NCBI GenBank assembly: GCA_002751075.1
Contig: NAOQ01000829.1
Span: 1,430 to 26,348 of the forward strand
Length of the DNA stretch: 24,919 nucleotides
From: Ichthyophonus hoferi
Taxonomy: Eukaryota > Opisthokonta > Ichthyosporea > Ichthyophonida > Ichthyophonidae
Direction of reading: 5' to 3'
The position numbers were made by a program, and so were the translations under genes. Below are positions 1-10,475 of this stretch, one piece after another (position 1 is the stretch's first letter; each line of letters opens with the position of its first letter). The notes beneath the pieces were generated by a model, which did not search any database, was not told the origin of the DNA, and saw nothing but the letters and a program-made list of their open reading frames with translations.

Positions 1-1033
1 CTCTGGCGCCAAAGTTGTGATAAAGGAAGACCCCCATGAGAGTGTGGGCGTGTTGTGCCAGTGCCGTGGAAAGTACAAGATTGTAGAGTACAGTGAAATT
101 TCAAAGGAGAGTGCTGAGAGAAGGAAGTCAGATGGAACCTTGGCCTTGGACGGCGCCAACATTGCCAACCACTATTTCTCAATGGATTTCCTAGATGATG
201 TCTGTAACAAACACTTTGTAAGTTTTTCTGTTCTTTATTCTATTTGTGTTTGTATAAGGTTTATGTATCTGCCATTTTATACCAATTCAAGTCTCTCTTT
301 CCTTTATCTTCTGATCAGTAGGTGCACTTTTTTATGTTTTCTCACTGTTGAGAGCGATTTTTTTTACTTGGTATCCATATGACATTTTCTATTTTATTTT
401 ATCCCGCCAACTTTCTTCTGATAATATCTTTGTACACACCACAGGAAACATTGAGCCACCATATAGCCAAGAAGAAAATTCCCAGTGTGAATGACCAGGG
501 AGAGCTTATCAAAGTGGATGGGATGAAATTGGAGCTGTTTATCTTTGACATCTTCCAATTCTCAGAACGTTTGGCTGTTCATTATGGCAAGAGAGAGGAG
601 GAGGTATGTGATGTGTGTATGTATATGTATACGTATATATATATATATATATATATTGAGATATTTGATGTTAGCATGGCTTTTCATCTATGCGCATATA
701 CAATCTTAAACACTGATTATATATAACATGCCATTTTGGCGTTATCATATACGCGTACGTCTAGCATAAACAGAGTAAGCGTGCTAACACGAGTTTTTTT
801 TTCCACAGTTTTCCCCTCTTAAAAATGCCTCTGGGGCATCCAGCTGTACACCACAGCATTGCTGTCAAGATCTCTTATCCAAGCAAAAGAAATGGATCGA
901 GGCCGAAGGAGGAAAGTTCGACTCACCAGAGGCATATGTGGAAGTCTCTCCTCTCCTCTCCTATGGCGGTGAGGATTTAACTGAGCTTGTTAATGGCAAG
1001 GTATTCTCTGGAGTATCAGTGTTGACAAACTAG
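1..1033 (+). CDS. UAP1: UDP-N-acetylhexosamine pyrophosphorylase, copy 1, 3' part (last three exons)
   Basis: Partial gene; the 5' part lies outside the window. Exons are <1-217, 445-603 and 809-1033 (stop TAG 1031-1033). All junctions are phase 0 with GT..AG introns of 227 and 205 nt. They encode 199 C-terminal residues. Family landmarks in order are GAKVV, VEYSEIS, NIANHYF, FDIFQF and FSPLKN, as in human UAP1/AGX1. The family joins UTP and GlcNAc-1-phosphate (or GalNAc-1-P) into UDP-GlcNAc and PPi in the cytosol, the donor for N-glycans, GPI anchors and chitin. The N-terminal nucleotide-binding signature is not in view, so activity cannot be judged. The C-terminus ends in FSGVSVLTN, roughly ten residues shorter than my recollection of the human tail. 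A second copy faces it at the other window end. An AATAAA at 1963-1968 is a distant, weak poly(A) candidate. Confidence 0.93.
633..655. repeat. (TA)n microsatellite in UAP1 copy 1 intron
   Basis: A run of about eleven TA units in the last intron of copy 1. The matching intron of copy 2 has only short ATAT stretches here, so the array expanded in one copy after the duplication, or was lost in the other. Confidence 0.9.
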
Positions 1034-1090
1034 TCTGGAAACGCTGTTCAGAAGAAAATGTAGTGGCCTTGGGTTGCTATAGATTTTTTT

Positions 1091-2749
1091 ATAACCTTTT
1101 TCCTCAAACCAGCCTCCTTTTGTATATATATTTTTTATTGGTAAGGATTTTTACAACCGAATCATCCATGTATATTCAATTACAAGTCTCAAGTCTTCAC
1201 CTAAATCAGAAGCGAATGATATTGAAAATAGTAGGAGAAATATATTTGCTTGAAATATATGGAATGGGGTCTAAATTGGAATAGGCTTTTGTTAATATTT
1301 TGGTTCCGCATTACTTGATTACCCTAGATGGGACTCCACTTGCCAAAAATTAAATTTTTATTTGGCCAATTACTGACTTGTTTTAAGATGGTCTGGTTTT
1401 TGAATTATAGTTGGTATGTATGGAATCTTACTGACTACCATCGACGGAAGCTTAATCATATGAAATTGATGTACTTGCCAGAGATCAGTGTTTTGATTGA
1501 TTTAATCAGGGATCTATGTCAAGATTCATATTTGCAATACTTATCTATAACTTGCCGTTAACAGTAGGAAATAATATATTATATGGTGCTATCGGAACCA
1601 TGTATTTACCTGACTGTTACAATCATGTTTTATGAACAAACCAGTCGATAGGCTGAGGAAGTAATGTGAGATAGATTTGCATTTATGTTTTTCTTCTGTC
1701 TTGCATGAAAGAATATTACAACATCGGCATTCCACTTCAAAAGATGTGCTAAAAAGTTGAAGTGATATTTTTAAGGATAAAGTAGTTTAAAACTATTAAG
1801 ATCATCATTATAAAGTTTATTGTCAATTTCCGTGGGGAGATACGTGTACTATAAAACATAATACATAAATGGCGCTAGTTTAAAGAAAATATATCTAGAA
1901 TACTGAGCTCTGGGGTTACCAGCCTGTTTAGTAAGTGAAGCACTTTTATGTGCCTTACGTGTAATAAAATTATATCTGATATTCACATTGTGAATTGCTA
2001 CTATTATAACTATTGTAAGTTAATTTAGGGCTATATACTATTAGTTTTTTGGTGAAATTGAGTAGCACAAAATAACTCGTTAGGATTAAATATTTCTAAA
2101 TGAACTTAATAATGTTGACTACATGCTTACAATCATGATAAAAACTACCCAATGGGTGAATCTACAAGCATTTCATTAACAAAAACAAAAAATGATTTTA
2201 TTATGAATGTTACATAATTTGTTTTGCTAGAACGGAAGGGTGGAGTGCGGGGCAGTTATGCATACATACATACATGAAGCACATGAGGTGAATAGTTGAA
2301 TTGTAGGAGTAAACTAAAAAAAGGTCTTGGAAACTTGAAAAGATGCTAGTATACCTTGGTAGTATATGCTATTAATGTTATTTTAAATATTGTAAGAATG
2401 AATGTTATGACTTTTATAGTAAAGTAAACATTTAATGTTTTTATATATGGTGGTTGAAATATTGTTTCAATTTAGTATTCTATTTTTGAACCACTCTAAT
2501 GGCTATACTATGTAGTTACGCGAATTGTTTAATTACTTGGAAGTACATAAGAATTTATAATTAATTGTAATAAATTGCAGCACTTTTAAATGTAATATTG
2601 TCCAATTCTAATATATTGGAAAAACCTATTGAAGCTACTAAGAAAAACAACATACATCTATCTTATTGATTTTTATCTAGAGTTACATGAGCTCAATACA
2701 CACATTTTTCGGAACTTTTAATATATTTATTAATTCGTGATTGCCGAGC
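1091..2749. other. AT-rich spacer, no gene seen
   Basis: Sequence downstream of UAP1 copy 1. The open frames here have no recognisable domain and read like AT-rich noise. A CATA microsatellite of about three units lies near 2262-2275. No RNA gene or clear repeat was seen. Confidence 0.6.
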
Positions 2750-3065
2750 TTTAGTCTTTTACTAGCATGCTTATGTTTAAACAGGAGTATTTAGTTTATT
2801 TATGTGTTTCTTTATATAGCTGTCATAGTGCAGTATTATTAGCAATTACTATTCCATACGTAGTCTGGAAAAATAGCTAGTACAACCTAAACTTGTCAAT
2901 CAGAGAGCATCTTTGATTGGTTCACAATGCCAATTCAAGGAGATTGTTTATATTGAGCCAGCCAATGGCAGAGGTCCCGTGGCTATATAAGAAACCACTT
3001 CAGATTATTTATTTTCAGTTTACATAACTCACTGCTTAGGCATCCTGCCTGAGACAGGCTCAGTT
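2750..3065 (+). repeat. LTR-like repeat, copy A (5' portion)
   Basis: Matches copy B (22110-22535) and copy C near 13.5 kb. The shared blocks are TAGTCTGGAAAA, then CCAGCCAATGGCAGAGG with a TATATAA box 16 bp further on (2984-2990), then AGGCATCCTG followed by AGACA. This order of CCAAT box, TATA box and downstream segment looks like the promoter half of an LTR. The match stops near 3060; the rest of the repeat resumes at about 4165 as copy D. Edges are approximate. Confidence 0.6.
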
Positions 3066-3349
3066 GCGTTTACCAATGACTCCACACTCTTGTAATTGCT
3101 AAGAGGAGTTCCAGTAGTCAAGATTTGTGTTGGGGTAACTGGATGGCCACGTCGATACAGTCTTTAAAGAATGACATCATGACCATCTTTATCATCCCAT
3201 AACAACAGATCCTCATCTACTGGATCCCTGGAAAGGCACATTGGATCATCAGCCACCAATCGGCTTACCACATTACTTCACTCTCTTAGTCTTATCAACC
3301 TTATGGGCCAGGTACTGCCACATCTAACTAGTAGATGTTTCTATGTAGT
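3066..3349. other. Spacer between LTR-like segment and repeat R1a
   Basis: No gene recognised. The stretch is somewhat richer in GC than its surroundings, as expected if it belonged to an inserted element, but it matches nothing else in the window that I can see. Confidence 0.4.
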
Positions 3350-4125
3350 AAGTATATGATTAGTATACAACATTGTAACTTGAAAGTTATGGGTCTAGCG
3401 CAATAAATACTTAAGTGCATTTTACAATAAGTCATTATTTTAGTGGTACTTCATTGGAACTATGATAATATATAATTAATTCATTTTAATAATATTTATT
3501 ACTAGGTACCTTGCAACACATGGAAGTGATTTGACCAAAAGTCAAGGTATAGGATCTTATTTTAATTTGATAAAGGTCATTAATTATCTAGAGCCAAGCA
3601 TTCCAGAATAGTAATCAGTAGTGGAGCCTTGCAAAATAGTATTAACAAATAAATTGCTATTTAGGGTTTCCACATATAATGGATTTTAGACTTTAACTCT
3701 AATACGATATTTTAACTGTTAAAACTGAGCGGCAAAGCTAGAATATAACTGATAGGTCAGTCATTTAGCAAGAAACTTTATACCCATATTGCAAGTCTTC
3801 GTTCAGGACTGAGTTGGATTTTGCATATAAATAATTGTGTTTAAATAAATGTTTGTATAACTTTGTAAGTAATGACTATTATAAATTATAACAATAATGC
3901 AAAGTAAAGCATTTGCAAGATGAAGAAGAACATCAAAATCCTACCTTCTATTGTACAGTCTGAAAATGAAGCAAAAAAGTAAAGATCCCTTTTCCTCTGA
4001 CTCGGGATCTGTCAAGAAAAGACCTACAATAGGAGTTTGTTACTTGTGAAGAACTCAGTGACTCCATCTCAAGTTGATGTCAACCTCTGCACTCTTCCGT
4101 TTTACAATTTGATATCAATGACAAA
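3350..4125 (+). repeat. Diverged direct repeat R1, copy a
   Basis: Aligns with 5905-6580 in the same orientation. Shared blocks include TACAACATTGTAA (TACAACACTGTAA in b), TTGACCAAAAGTC (TTGACCAATAGTC), the ATCTTATTTTAATTT block, TTTTAACTG..AAACTGAGC, the AGGTCAGTCAT / AGGTGAGTCAT pair, and AGTGACTCC / AGTGACTCT near the end. Copy a has about 70 extra bases near its start. No open frame is shared, so it is a non-coding repeat or an LTR of a separate family. It appears to split copies A and D of the other repeat. Confidence 0.6.
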
Positions 4126-4164
4126 TTTAAAATATTTATCTTTTATTGATACCAACTATGACGC

Positions 4165-4310
4165 CTAGTCCTCAATTTCTGCTGATTTTCTTAATAATAA
4201 AAAATATGCCTTAGCATATCTGTACCTCATGCATGCAAAGGGACATGTTAAAATATTCTTCATTCAGTATCTTTTCAATTATAAATAAATATAGGAGATA
4301 GGGACAGAGG
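4165..4310 (+). repeat. LTR-like repeat, copy D (3' portion)
   Basis: Carries the tail half of the family: AATAATAAAAAATATGCC with AATAAA at 4196-4201, then AGCATATCTGTAC, CATGCATGCAAAGGGA, ATTCAGTA and AAATATAG. It aligns with copies B, C and E. It starts near where copy A stops, so A and D are probably one repeat split by a later insertion. Confidence 0.6.
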
Positions 4311-5904
4311 ATTCAAAGCCTAAACCAATTAAGTAACTGATCTAGATGTCATGCCAATTAGATGCTATCTAGAACTATCTTCTAAAAGCAGGATTGTTTA
4401 TCAAGGCGACATTGGTTAGTTAACTCCAATTAGAATCGATGACATAAAAGTTTAGCTCTTTGTTATTGAACCAATAATATAGTCGATGGTGCGAGCTTAC
4501 GATACAATATATTATTTTTGACAACCAATCCAAATGAAAATGAGGTATTTAGATCATTGGTTAGCTATTTTCAGTTCGATTCGAAACTATAAATAACATC
4601 GCAGATAAGATAACTTGATTTGACTTGCGGGATACCGTACCGTACAATGGTTACTGATCGACGGGAAAATCCACGGTATGTATATATTCAGAAAGGAGTT
4701 ATATGTTCAATGACAGATGGGAAAAAACTTTCCTCTCAACAGAATGCTACTACAGCTAGCCTTCTTTTATGCATGTATGATTATATATATTAACCAATAA
4801 TTATAATCTTTTTATTTATCTGCAAAGAGATTATACCCTATTAAGTGTTTAACTTTAGATAACAAAGATTATGTACTGCATGCTATACTCTATATTTGTT
4901 TAATTCAAGTTTTCATCTATCATCCATATAGTAGTTTTCTAACTGTAATATGTTTCTACTGATAACGATATTACTAATGGGGTTATCAAGTTAATATACC
5001 TACTTATTAACTTATCTGTAAGGTGTGTTAGAAAATAATGACATATATATGTAAGTAAATAATGGCTATGATTTATACTATGCTATTGTACTAAGTAAGT
5101 TATAGATCCGGAAGCTCTTGGTGCTCTGAAATGATAAGGACCTTAGAAAACATGTAATTAGAGATTGCTTGTGATCATGATTCCTATTAGAAGTAATAAT
5201 TGCAACAAATTAAATACCCTAGATAAGCTTCGAATAAATCATTATGAATGTCTATATGTAAATGATAAGGTTTTAACCACAATAAAAATATCATCTAATA
5301 ATAAGGGTCACACTGCTGAAATAATGAACTTTACATAAAGGTCATTACTACAAATTAATTAGGCCCATGCTCTAAATTGCGCAACTTTTCTAACCTTCTC
5401 ATGTTCTGTAAATAAATATAATCCTCACATAAAACACACAACATAGGATGATATTAGTGTATATGACAACATTCCGCATTTTTTAATTTTAATTATAAAT
5501 TAACCCATATGGATGCAGCATCTCAATCCATTGACAGAAAAAATAACAAAAGACTATAATAGACTATTGAGAGCTGGGAAGTTATTGACTTATGCTACCT
5601 TAATTTGGAACTCAGATCAGGAAAAGATCTTAAAAGCCTGCCAAAGAGATATTTATCTATCATCTTAAATCAAGAAAGGCTTATTATAAACAATATTTTT
5701 AATATAATAACTACATAAGCTCACAACCATCACTGAGTCTAGAATGCTCAATTTTTTTAACTAATTGTGATTGCTTATCGTCAGTGTTTATCATATATAG
5801 CTATTGTGTATACTTGTGTGTATTAGGTATGAGTGGTATATACAATCATACTTCTAAATATATGAGTCAAACACAATTAATGTTTATGTAAATGGTTACA
5901 TTAA
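4311..5904. other. AT-rich spacer between the two R1 repeats
   Basis: About 1.6 kb without a recognisable gene or RNA. If the R1 pair are LTRs this would be the internal part of a small non-coding element, but I see no primer-binding site or coding trace to support that. Confidence 0.45.
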
Positions 5905-6580
5905 GTTATTAATTAGTTATGTACAACACTGTAATTAGGATAACTTATATTTAATGTATTTTAGTAAGAAGAACAATTACTAAATATATTTTTTACATTT
6001 GAAAATGACTTGACCAATAGTCTAAGTAAGTATGGTATCTTATCTTAATTTCATAAGGAAAAATAGTTATCTGTAGCTAAGTATTACAGGATCGTGATAG
6101 CATTTAAATTGTGCTTTGGAAATTCCAGCGTATGATGAGTTCTATATCTTAACTCTAACCTGATGTTTCAGTTTTAACCTTTTAACTGAGCAATAAGGCT
6201 ATATGTTGACTTACAGGTGAGTCATCTGCCAGAAGCTATATAACTGGAGGTCGGGTCTTAATCTAGGACTGCTTAAATTTTATATGCCAATATGTGTGTA
6301 TAATGAACTACTTTGTAATAAATAAAAATTTAATGATCATTAGTAATTCTAGCATTAATACGAAGAGTAGTATTTATGAAAAGAAGAAGTATGTCAGACC
6401 CCAACTTCCATTTAATGGTCTGCAATCAATCCCAAGAAGTTGAGGATTACCTTTTCTCAGACTTGAAGGATTAACCTAGAAAAGGCTTACAGGATAAGTT
6501 TACAACTAGTGAGAATCTAGTGACTCTGCTACAGGTAGACTTCAGCCCTGGTTCTGCTTAATTTGATTGTTTTATGTTGC
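5905..6580 (+). repeat. Diverged direct repeat R1, copy b
   Basis: Same-orientation partner of 3350-4125. Divergence is high, perhaps a quarter to a third of positions by eye with indels, so the pair is old. It is followed at once by a reverse-oriented fragment of the LTR-like family (copy E), whereas copy a is followed by a forward fragment (copy D). Confidence 0.6.
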
Positions 6581-6582
6581 TG

Positions 6583-6745
6583 GAAATAATAAGTGGAGAT
6601 GAGAAAATTCTTATGACCTATATACGTTTAGAAGGAGAGGAAATACCAAATTAAGGTATGCTTTAACGTGTCCCTTTGCGTACATGAAGTAAATATATGC
6701 TAAAACATTTTTTTATTATTAAATAAATTAGCAAAGGTTGAGGAC
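6583..6745 (-). repeat. LTR-like repeat, copy E (3' portion, reverse)
   Basis: On the - strand it reads AGTCCTCAAC, AATAATAAAAAAATG, TTTTAGCATAT, GCAAAGGGACACG, CTTCTAAACG and GTCATAAGAA, then TTATTATTTCCA. These match the tail of copy B in order. The shared end point TTATTTCCA suggests a real family boundary there. Confidence 0.6.
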
Positions 6746-8560
6746 TAAGTCCATAAGGTTGCTAAGACTAGGTGAGTGCAGTTAATTGGGCCGCCAGTTG
6801 TTGGCTGGTGACCAGATGACTGTGTTGTTAAAGGCCCCAGTTGCCCCAATACAATTATAGGTAGCTGTAAATACCCCTAGAGACTGCAAGACTGTAGAGT
6901 CATTAAGAAAATCTGCTGGACTTATCTTAAGCAGGATTCCTAAGTAATGAGTTACCTGGACCTCCAAACAAACATATGATCCAAAATGGCTTATTATATA
7001 GTCACAGTATCTTTATCATTGCCTAGTTCCATTTTGATTGATTATCCTGGATTGGTATTTAACCCCAATAGATTACACCAACAATTTTTTCAAACTATAT
7101 ATCTAATACTAATTGCTAATAATATTAAATGATTATTTCCATATAAAGAAATATCTAAATTAATTAAATATCCCTGTTTTAACCTATGTCAATTACAAGC
7201 TTTGAGGAATCATCTTCAACTGATCTCAAACCCAACACTCTTAAAACATTATTGAGAAATAATGAACAATAGAGCAAGCTAGTCAAAGTATTCATTATAT
7301 ACAAAATCCTCAGCCAGGTTAGTCATTCTTAATCATTGCACTGTCCAGGGACAAATGACTGGAAAATAAAAAATTCTTCCAATTGTGAAAACACAAGAAT
7401 ATAAAAGGGCCCTGGACAATGTGTAGAAGCACCTACAAACTTTGTGCCAGATTGGCTTTGGAAAGAAGTTTCTACAGTTGCTCGCCCATGCCAAGCAATA
7501 AACCCTTCAGTTTTTCTTTGTAAGAGTCTAAAATCCTTTTTCCCTTTCCACAAGTAGTGGCCAGTTAACTTGTAGACTTCAAAAAATATTGAATTTTGGC
7601 CCCAATAGAACACCCTTGTTTTATGTCTGACAGCAACATTAAAACCGAAAACACTGCTACTTCTATAGATGATGATGGCGAATCAAGGCCAGTTGCCTTA
7701 TTTGAATGTATATATATGGAAATCAGATGGTACTACCTAATATTGCATTGTGTAATTGTATGCTTGTTATATATGATTAATTACCTCCATCAAAGAAGTC
7801 CAAGATTTCTTATATAGATAGAGGCTTAGTGATCAGCGATATTAATAAATCTAATTAGTGTTTTACCTTCAACTTAATTTGAGTCCCACAAGCCATGATG
7901 CCTGAATAAAGTAGACTGTATATAACATACTAGTATTTACTTGGGCATATCCAAGTATCTGTGTCTTTACTTGTTATTATTGCTACCCATGAACTAAAGC
8001 CAATAAAAAATCATTATATACAAGTAGCACGGGGAATTAATTTTAAATTTAATTTGAAATAGACACTCACTTGGTTGGCCAAACAATGGTAACAATATGA
8101 AACCTCTAAATTTGATTTGATCAATTATTCTGTAAAACATCGTATTGCATGGGAGACTGGAATCTGCCAATATAGTTGTAGACAAATGACTATATAACTG
8201 GTAACCCAAAACTTTGCTAGAATTTTTTTCTAGTCACCACAGTACCTACCAAGCATCTTGTGCATTGATCCAAGGCTTTGTTAAACCTGGGACACTGTGT
8301 GGTTTAAATAGAGTAAAATACCCAAAATATAGTCTTTAAACCACAAAACATAGTTAGTTAATGACTGTATTCTGACAATAGCAAAGGTGGATGAGAGCGG
8401 TACATAGACAAAAACTCAGAGGGTAATGCAAAATGTAACTACATTATACAACGTAAACCGAGTATTCATAGTTATAATTATTAAATTGATTAATGTTAGA
8501 TTATGAAGAATTCTATACATAAACGTGACATTTAGAAAGTATAGAAAATTCTATCAGGAA
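6746..8560. other. Spacer with unassigned coding-like fragments
   Basis: No gene is recognised. Two - strand open stretches (6782-6967 and 7329-7613) have a residue mix less AT-driven than their surroundings (for example ATYNCIGATGAFNN and LTGHYLWKGKKDFR), but neither matches a family I know and the opposite strand is also partly open. They may be decayed pieces of a transposable element. A TATAAAAG box lies at 7400-7407 inside a short inverted repeat. Confidence 0.3.
7338..7423 (+). promoter_or_regulatory. TATAAAAG box between inverted GTCCAGGG/CCCTGGAC arms
   Basis: TATAAAAG lies at 7400-7407, followed directly by GGCCCTGGAC. The arms CACTGTCCAGGG (about 7340-7351) and CCCTGGACAATGTG (about 7410-7423) are near-perfect inverted repeats. 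It could be a hairpin or a remnant promoter. No transcript unit is recognised downstream, so the call is tentative. Confidence 0.25.
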
Positions 8561-10059
8561 GGCTAATTATTTATCCATGTATATCACGGGGATCAAGCGA
8601 AGAAGCTGAAGTCCCCATTACAAAAGAGATAGAAGAAAACCAGGTTGAAGAAGAGGAGGTAAGGAGGTAGTAAAAAAGATTGAGTCTGTAAAGAAAGAAA
8701 AAAACAGAGAAAAACAAGGGTATGCTAAATAGTATGATTTAGTTGGTATGGTAGATAAAATATCATAAACACATCATTGTGTTTTAAATTTTTCTGTTTA
8801 TTTATATCAATGCGTGTCAGAATCTTTACTACTTATTGTAGACTCGGCGTCATTGTTAACTGACATATCACGTTTCTATTTTTCATTAGACTCTGAACTT
8901 GTGGTAATAGCAAAGTCGTCAAGTAGATTTTTCTAAGCTTCGTCGTCATAAGTACTGGAGGAGAACTTACCCATTGTTTCTTTTTTTCAATGGATTCCAA
9001 TTCGGTTGCAGTTGCTGTGGCAGTTTTGCATTTTAATCATGGAACAGAAGGAATTAAAATATTTCTTCAATTAACTGTCATTACTACTACTTGCAGTAGA
9101 TAAATATTATGTACATGACTTCATTGTTCTACACTATGAAATTGGGATCCAGATTAAGTCTGTGGTTGCTAGTAATATAGTTGTTGGTTCAGGTTGTTAG
9201 AGCCTGTTAAGCACACAGATTAATAGTCAAAATCAGACAAATGACAATTTTTCAAGCCTATAGGGCCATGTTTGAGGCAATGCGTTTTCCATTAAAGATT
9301 ACAACTCTCTTTACCAATCAAAGTAGAAAGTATCTCTCCAGCTAATTCCAGCAGTACTTCAAGCACAAAGGAATTATTGTAATCATCTTCATTGATCTCG
9401 GATATGTCGGTATCTGTATCTGAAAATGAAGTTAAAATTGTGTCGCAACCTTCTTCTTTTTCTCAATACGAGTAGACCGTTCTATAGACCTAGGTGTTAA
9501 CAAAATTGGTCGCTTAATTGATTTGCTTCTTAAAGAAAACTTGGATTTGGACGTAATAAATTAAGACGAAAATTTTATTGCTAGAACTAATAGATTTATT
9601 TAATAAATTTCCAGTCATTGTATGAGACCATAGTAGGTGCTATATAGCTTTCGCCGTTTCCGCCATCTTCACTGAATTCCAGTCAGTAAACTTTATACGG
9701 TACATAGTTGAAATAGAAAAAGACATTGAAATGAGCGGAATGATATGGGTGTTAAACTTAATGTCAATACTTAAAATTACCGTAAAATTGTCCGTCCCAA
9801 GATTTCAATAATAAAAGCCCCAAGTTAAAACTACAGCCTTTTGCTGATTGTAATTCAATTGATAGCCATAATTTTGTGAAAGCTAACTACTAATAATTAA
9901 AACATCCCTATTAATAGTTTTGTACCACTAATCCAATGGCTCCTTACTTGATTAATAGTTCTATGTACGAAAATACTAATCAATCATGAAGAGGTTAGTA
10001 ATTAAGTACTTCACACAATTATAATTAATTAAATGTATACGTACTAGCTTATTTATAAA
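8561..10059. other. Spacer with short acidic coding-like fragments
   Basis: No gene is recognised. On the + strand, about 8588-8670 reads SSEEAEVPITKEIEENQ and then a Glu run, ending at GAG|GTAAGG, which would suit a splice donor. On the - strand, about 9290-9425 reads SDTDTDISEINEDDYN and then LEVLLELAGE. Such acidic leaders occur in transposase genes and in many host proteins. They are too short to assign. Confidence 0.3.
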
Positions 10060-10475
10060 AACAGGAATCGCCCATGTGACCACTTTCCTTTATGCAATGT
10101 CAAGTAATGGTCTGAAGTAAGAAGATGAGTTGTCAGTTTATTGGGATAACAAGGATGGCACTTCTCCAATCCAACATGCTGCCAACATTCTGGGAATTTG
10201 CATTCCATGCTGCAGCCTACACTCATAATCTAATCCAACCAATGTGCTTCCTTGGAAACATACCTCTTCAAGAAATGTGGACCACACTACGTACACCAAT
10301 CAAACAATTTAGAACCTTTGGGTCCAAGGTATTTTACAGGGTCAACGGCATTGACATCAAGAACAACTTCTCAGCTAAAAGGAGACGTATTGTATTTTTA
10401 GACTGTAATCGACTACAGCTAAGATGGATTGTGATAGACTGGGCAAACACCAAATTTCAACAAGAAGAAACTTAG
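10060..10475 (+). pseudogene. copia integrase C-terminal remnant
   Basis: The remnant includes the segment that follows the integrase core in copia elements: GIAHVTTF, then MLPTFWEFAFHAAAYTHN, then RTFGSKVF. Living relatives have the patterns LPxxFWAEAVxTAxYxxN and LRVFGCxxF here. In life this enzyme pastes element cDNA into host DNA. It is a fossil fragment. Confidence 0.8.

Larger units (their letters stand above)
1..1090 (+). repeat. Left arm of inverted duplication (UAP1 3' end)
   Basis: This arm matches the reverse complement of 23838-24919 through three exons, two introns and about 60 bp past the stop codon. The downstream match includes GCTGTTCAGA and TAGTGGCC in both arms, and similarity then stops. 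By eye the first 79 exon bases show 9 differences. The introns are more diverged but alignable, with small length differences. The duplication is therefore not recent. Confidence 0.88.

Noticed and set aside
1063-1561. Two + strand open frames after UAP1 copy 1
   Set aside because: Rich in Leu, Tyr, Ile and Phe as expected of AT-rich DNA, with no domain and no splice context.
2262-2275. CATA short tandem repeat as a CRISPR or satellite
   Set aside because: Only about three units; it is simple sequence, and the window is eukaryotic.
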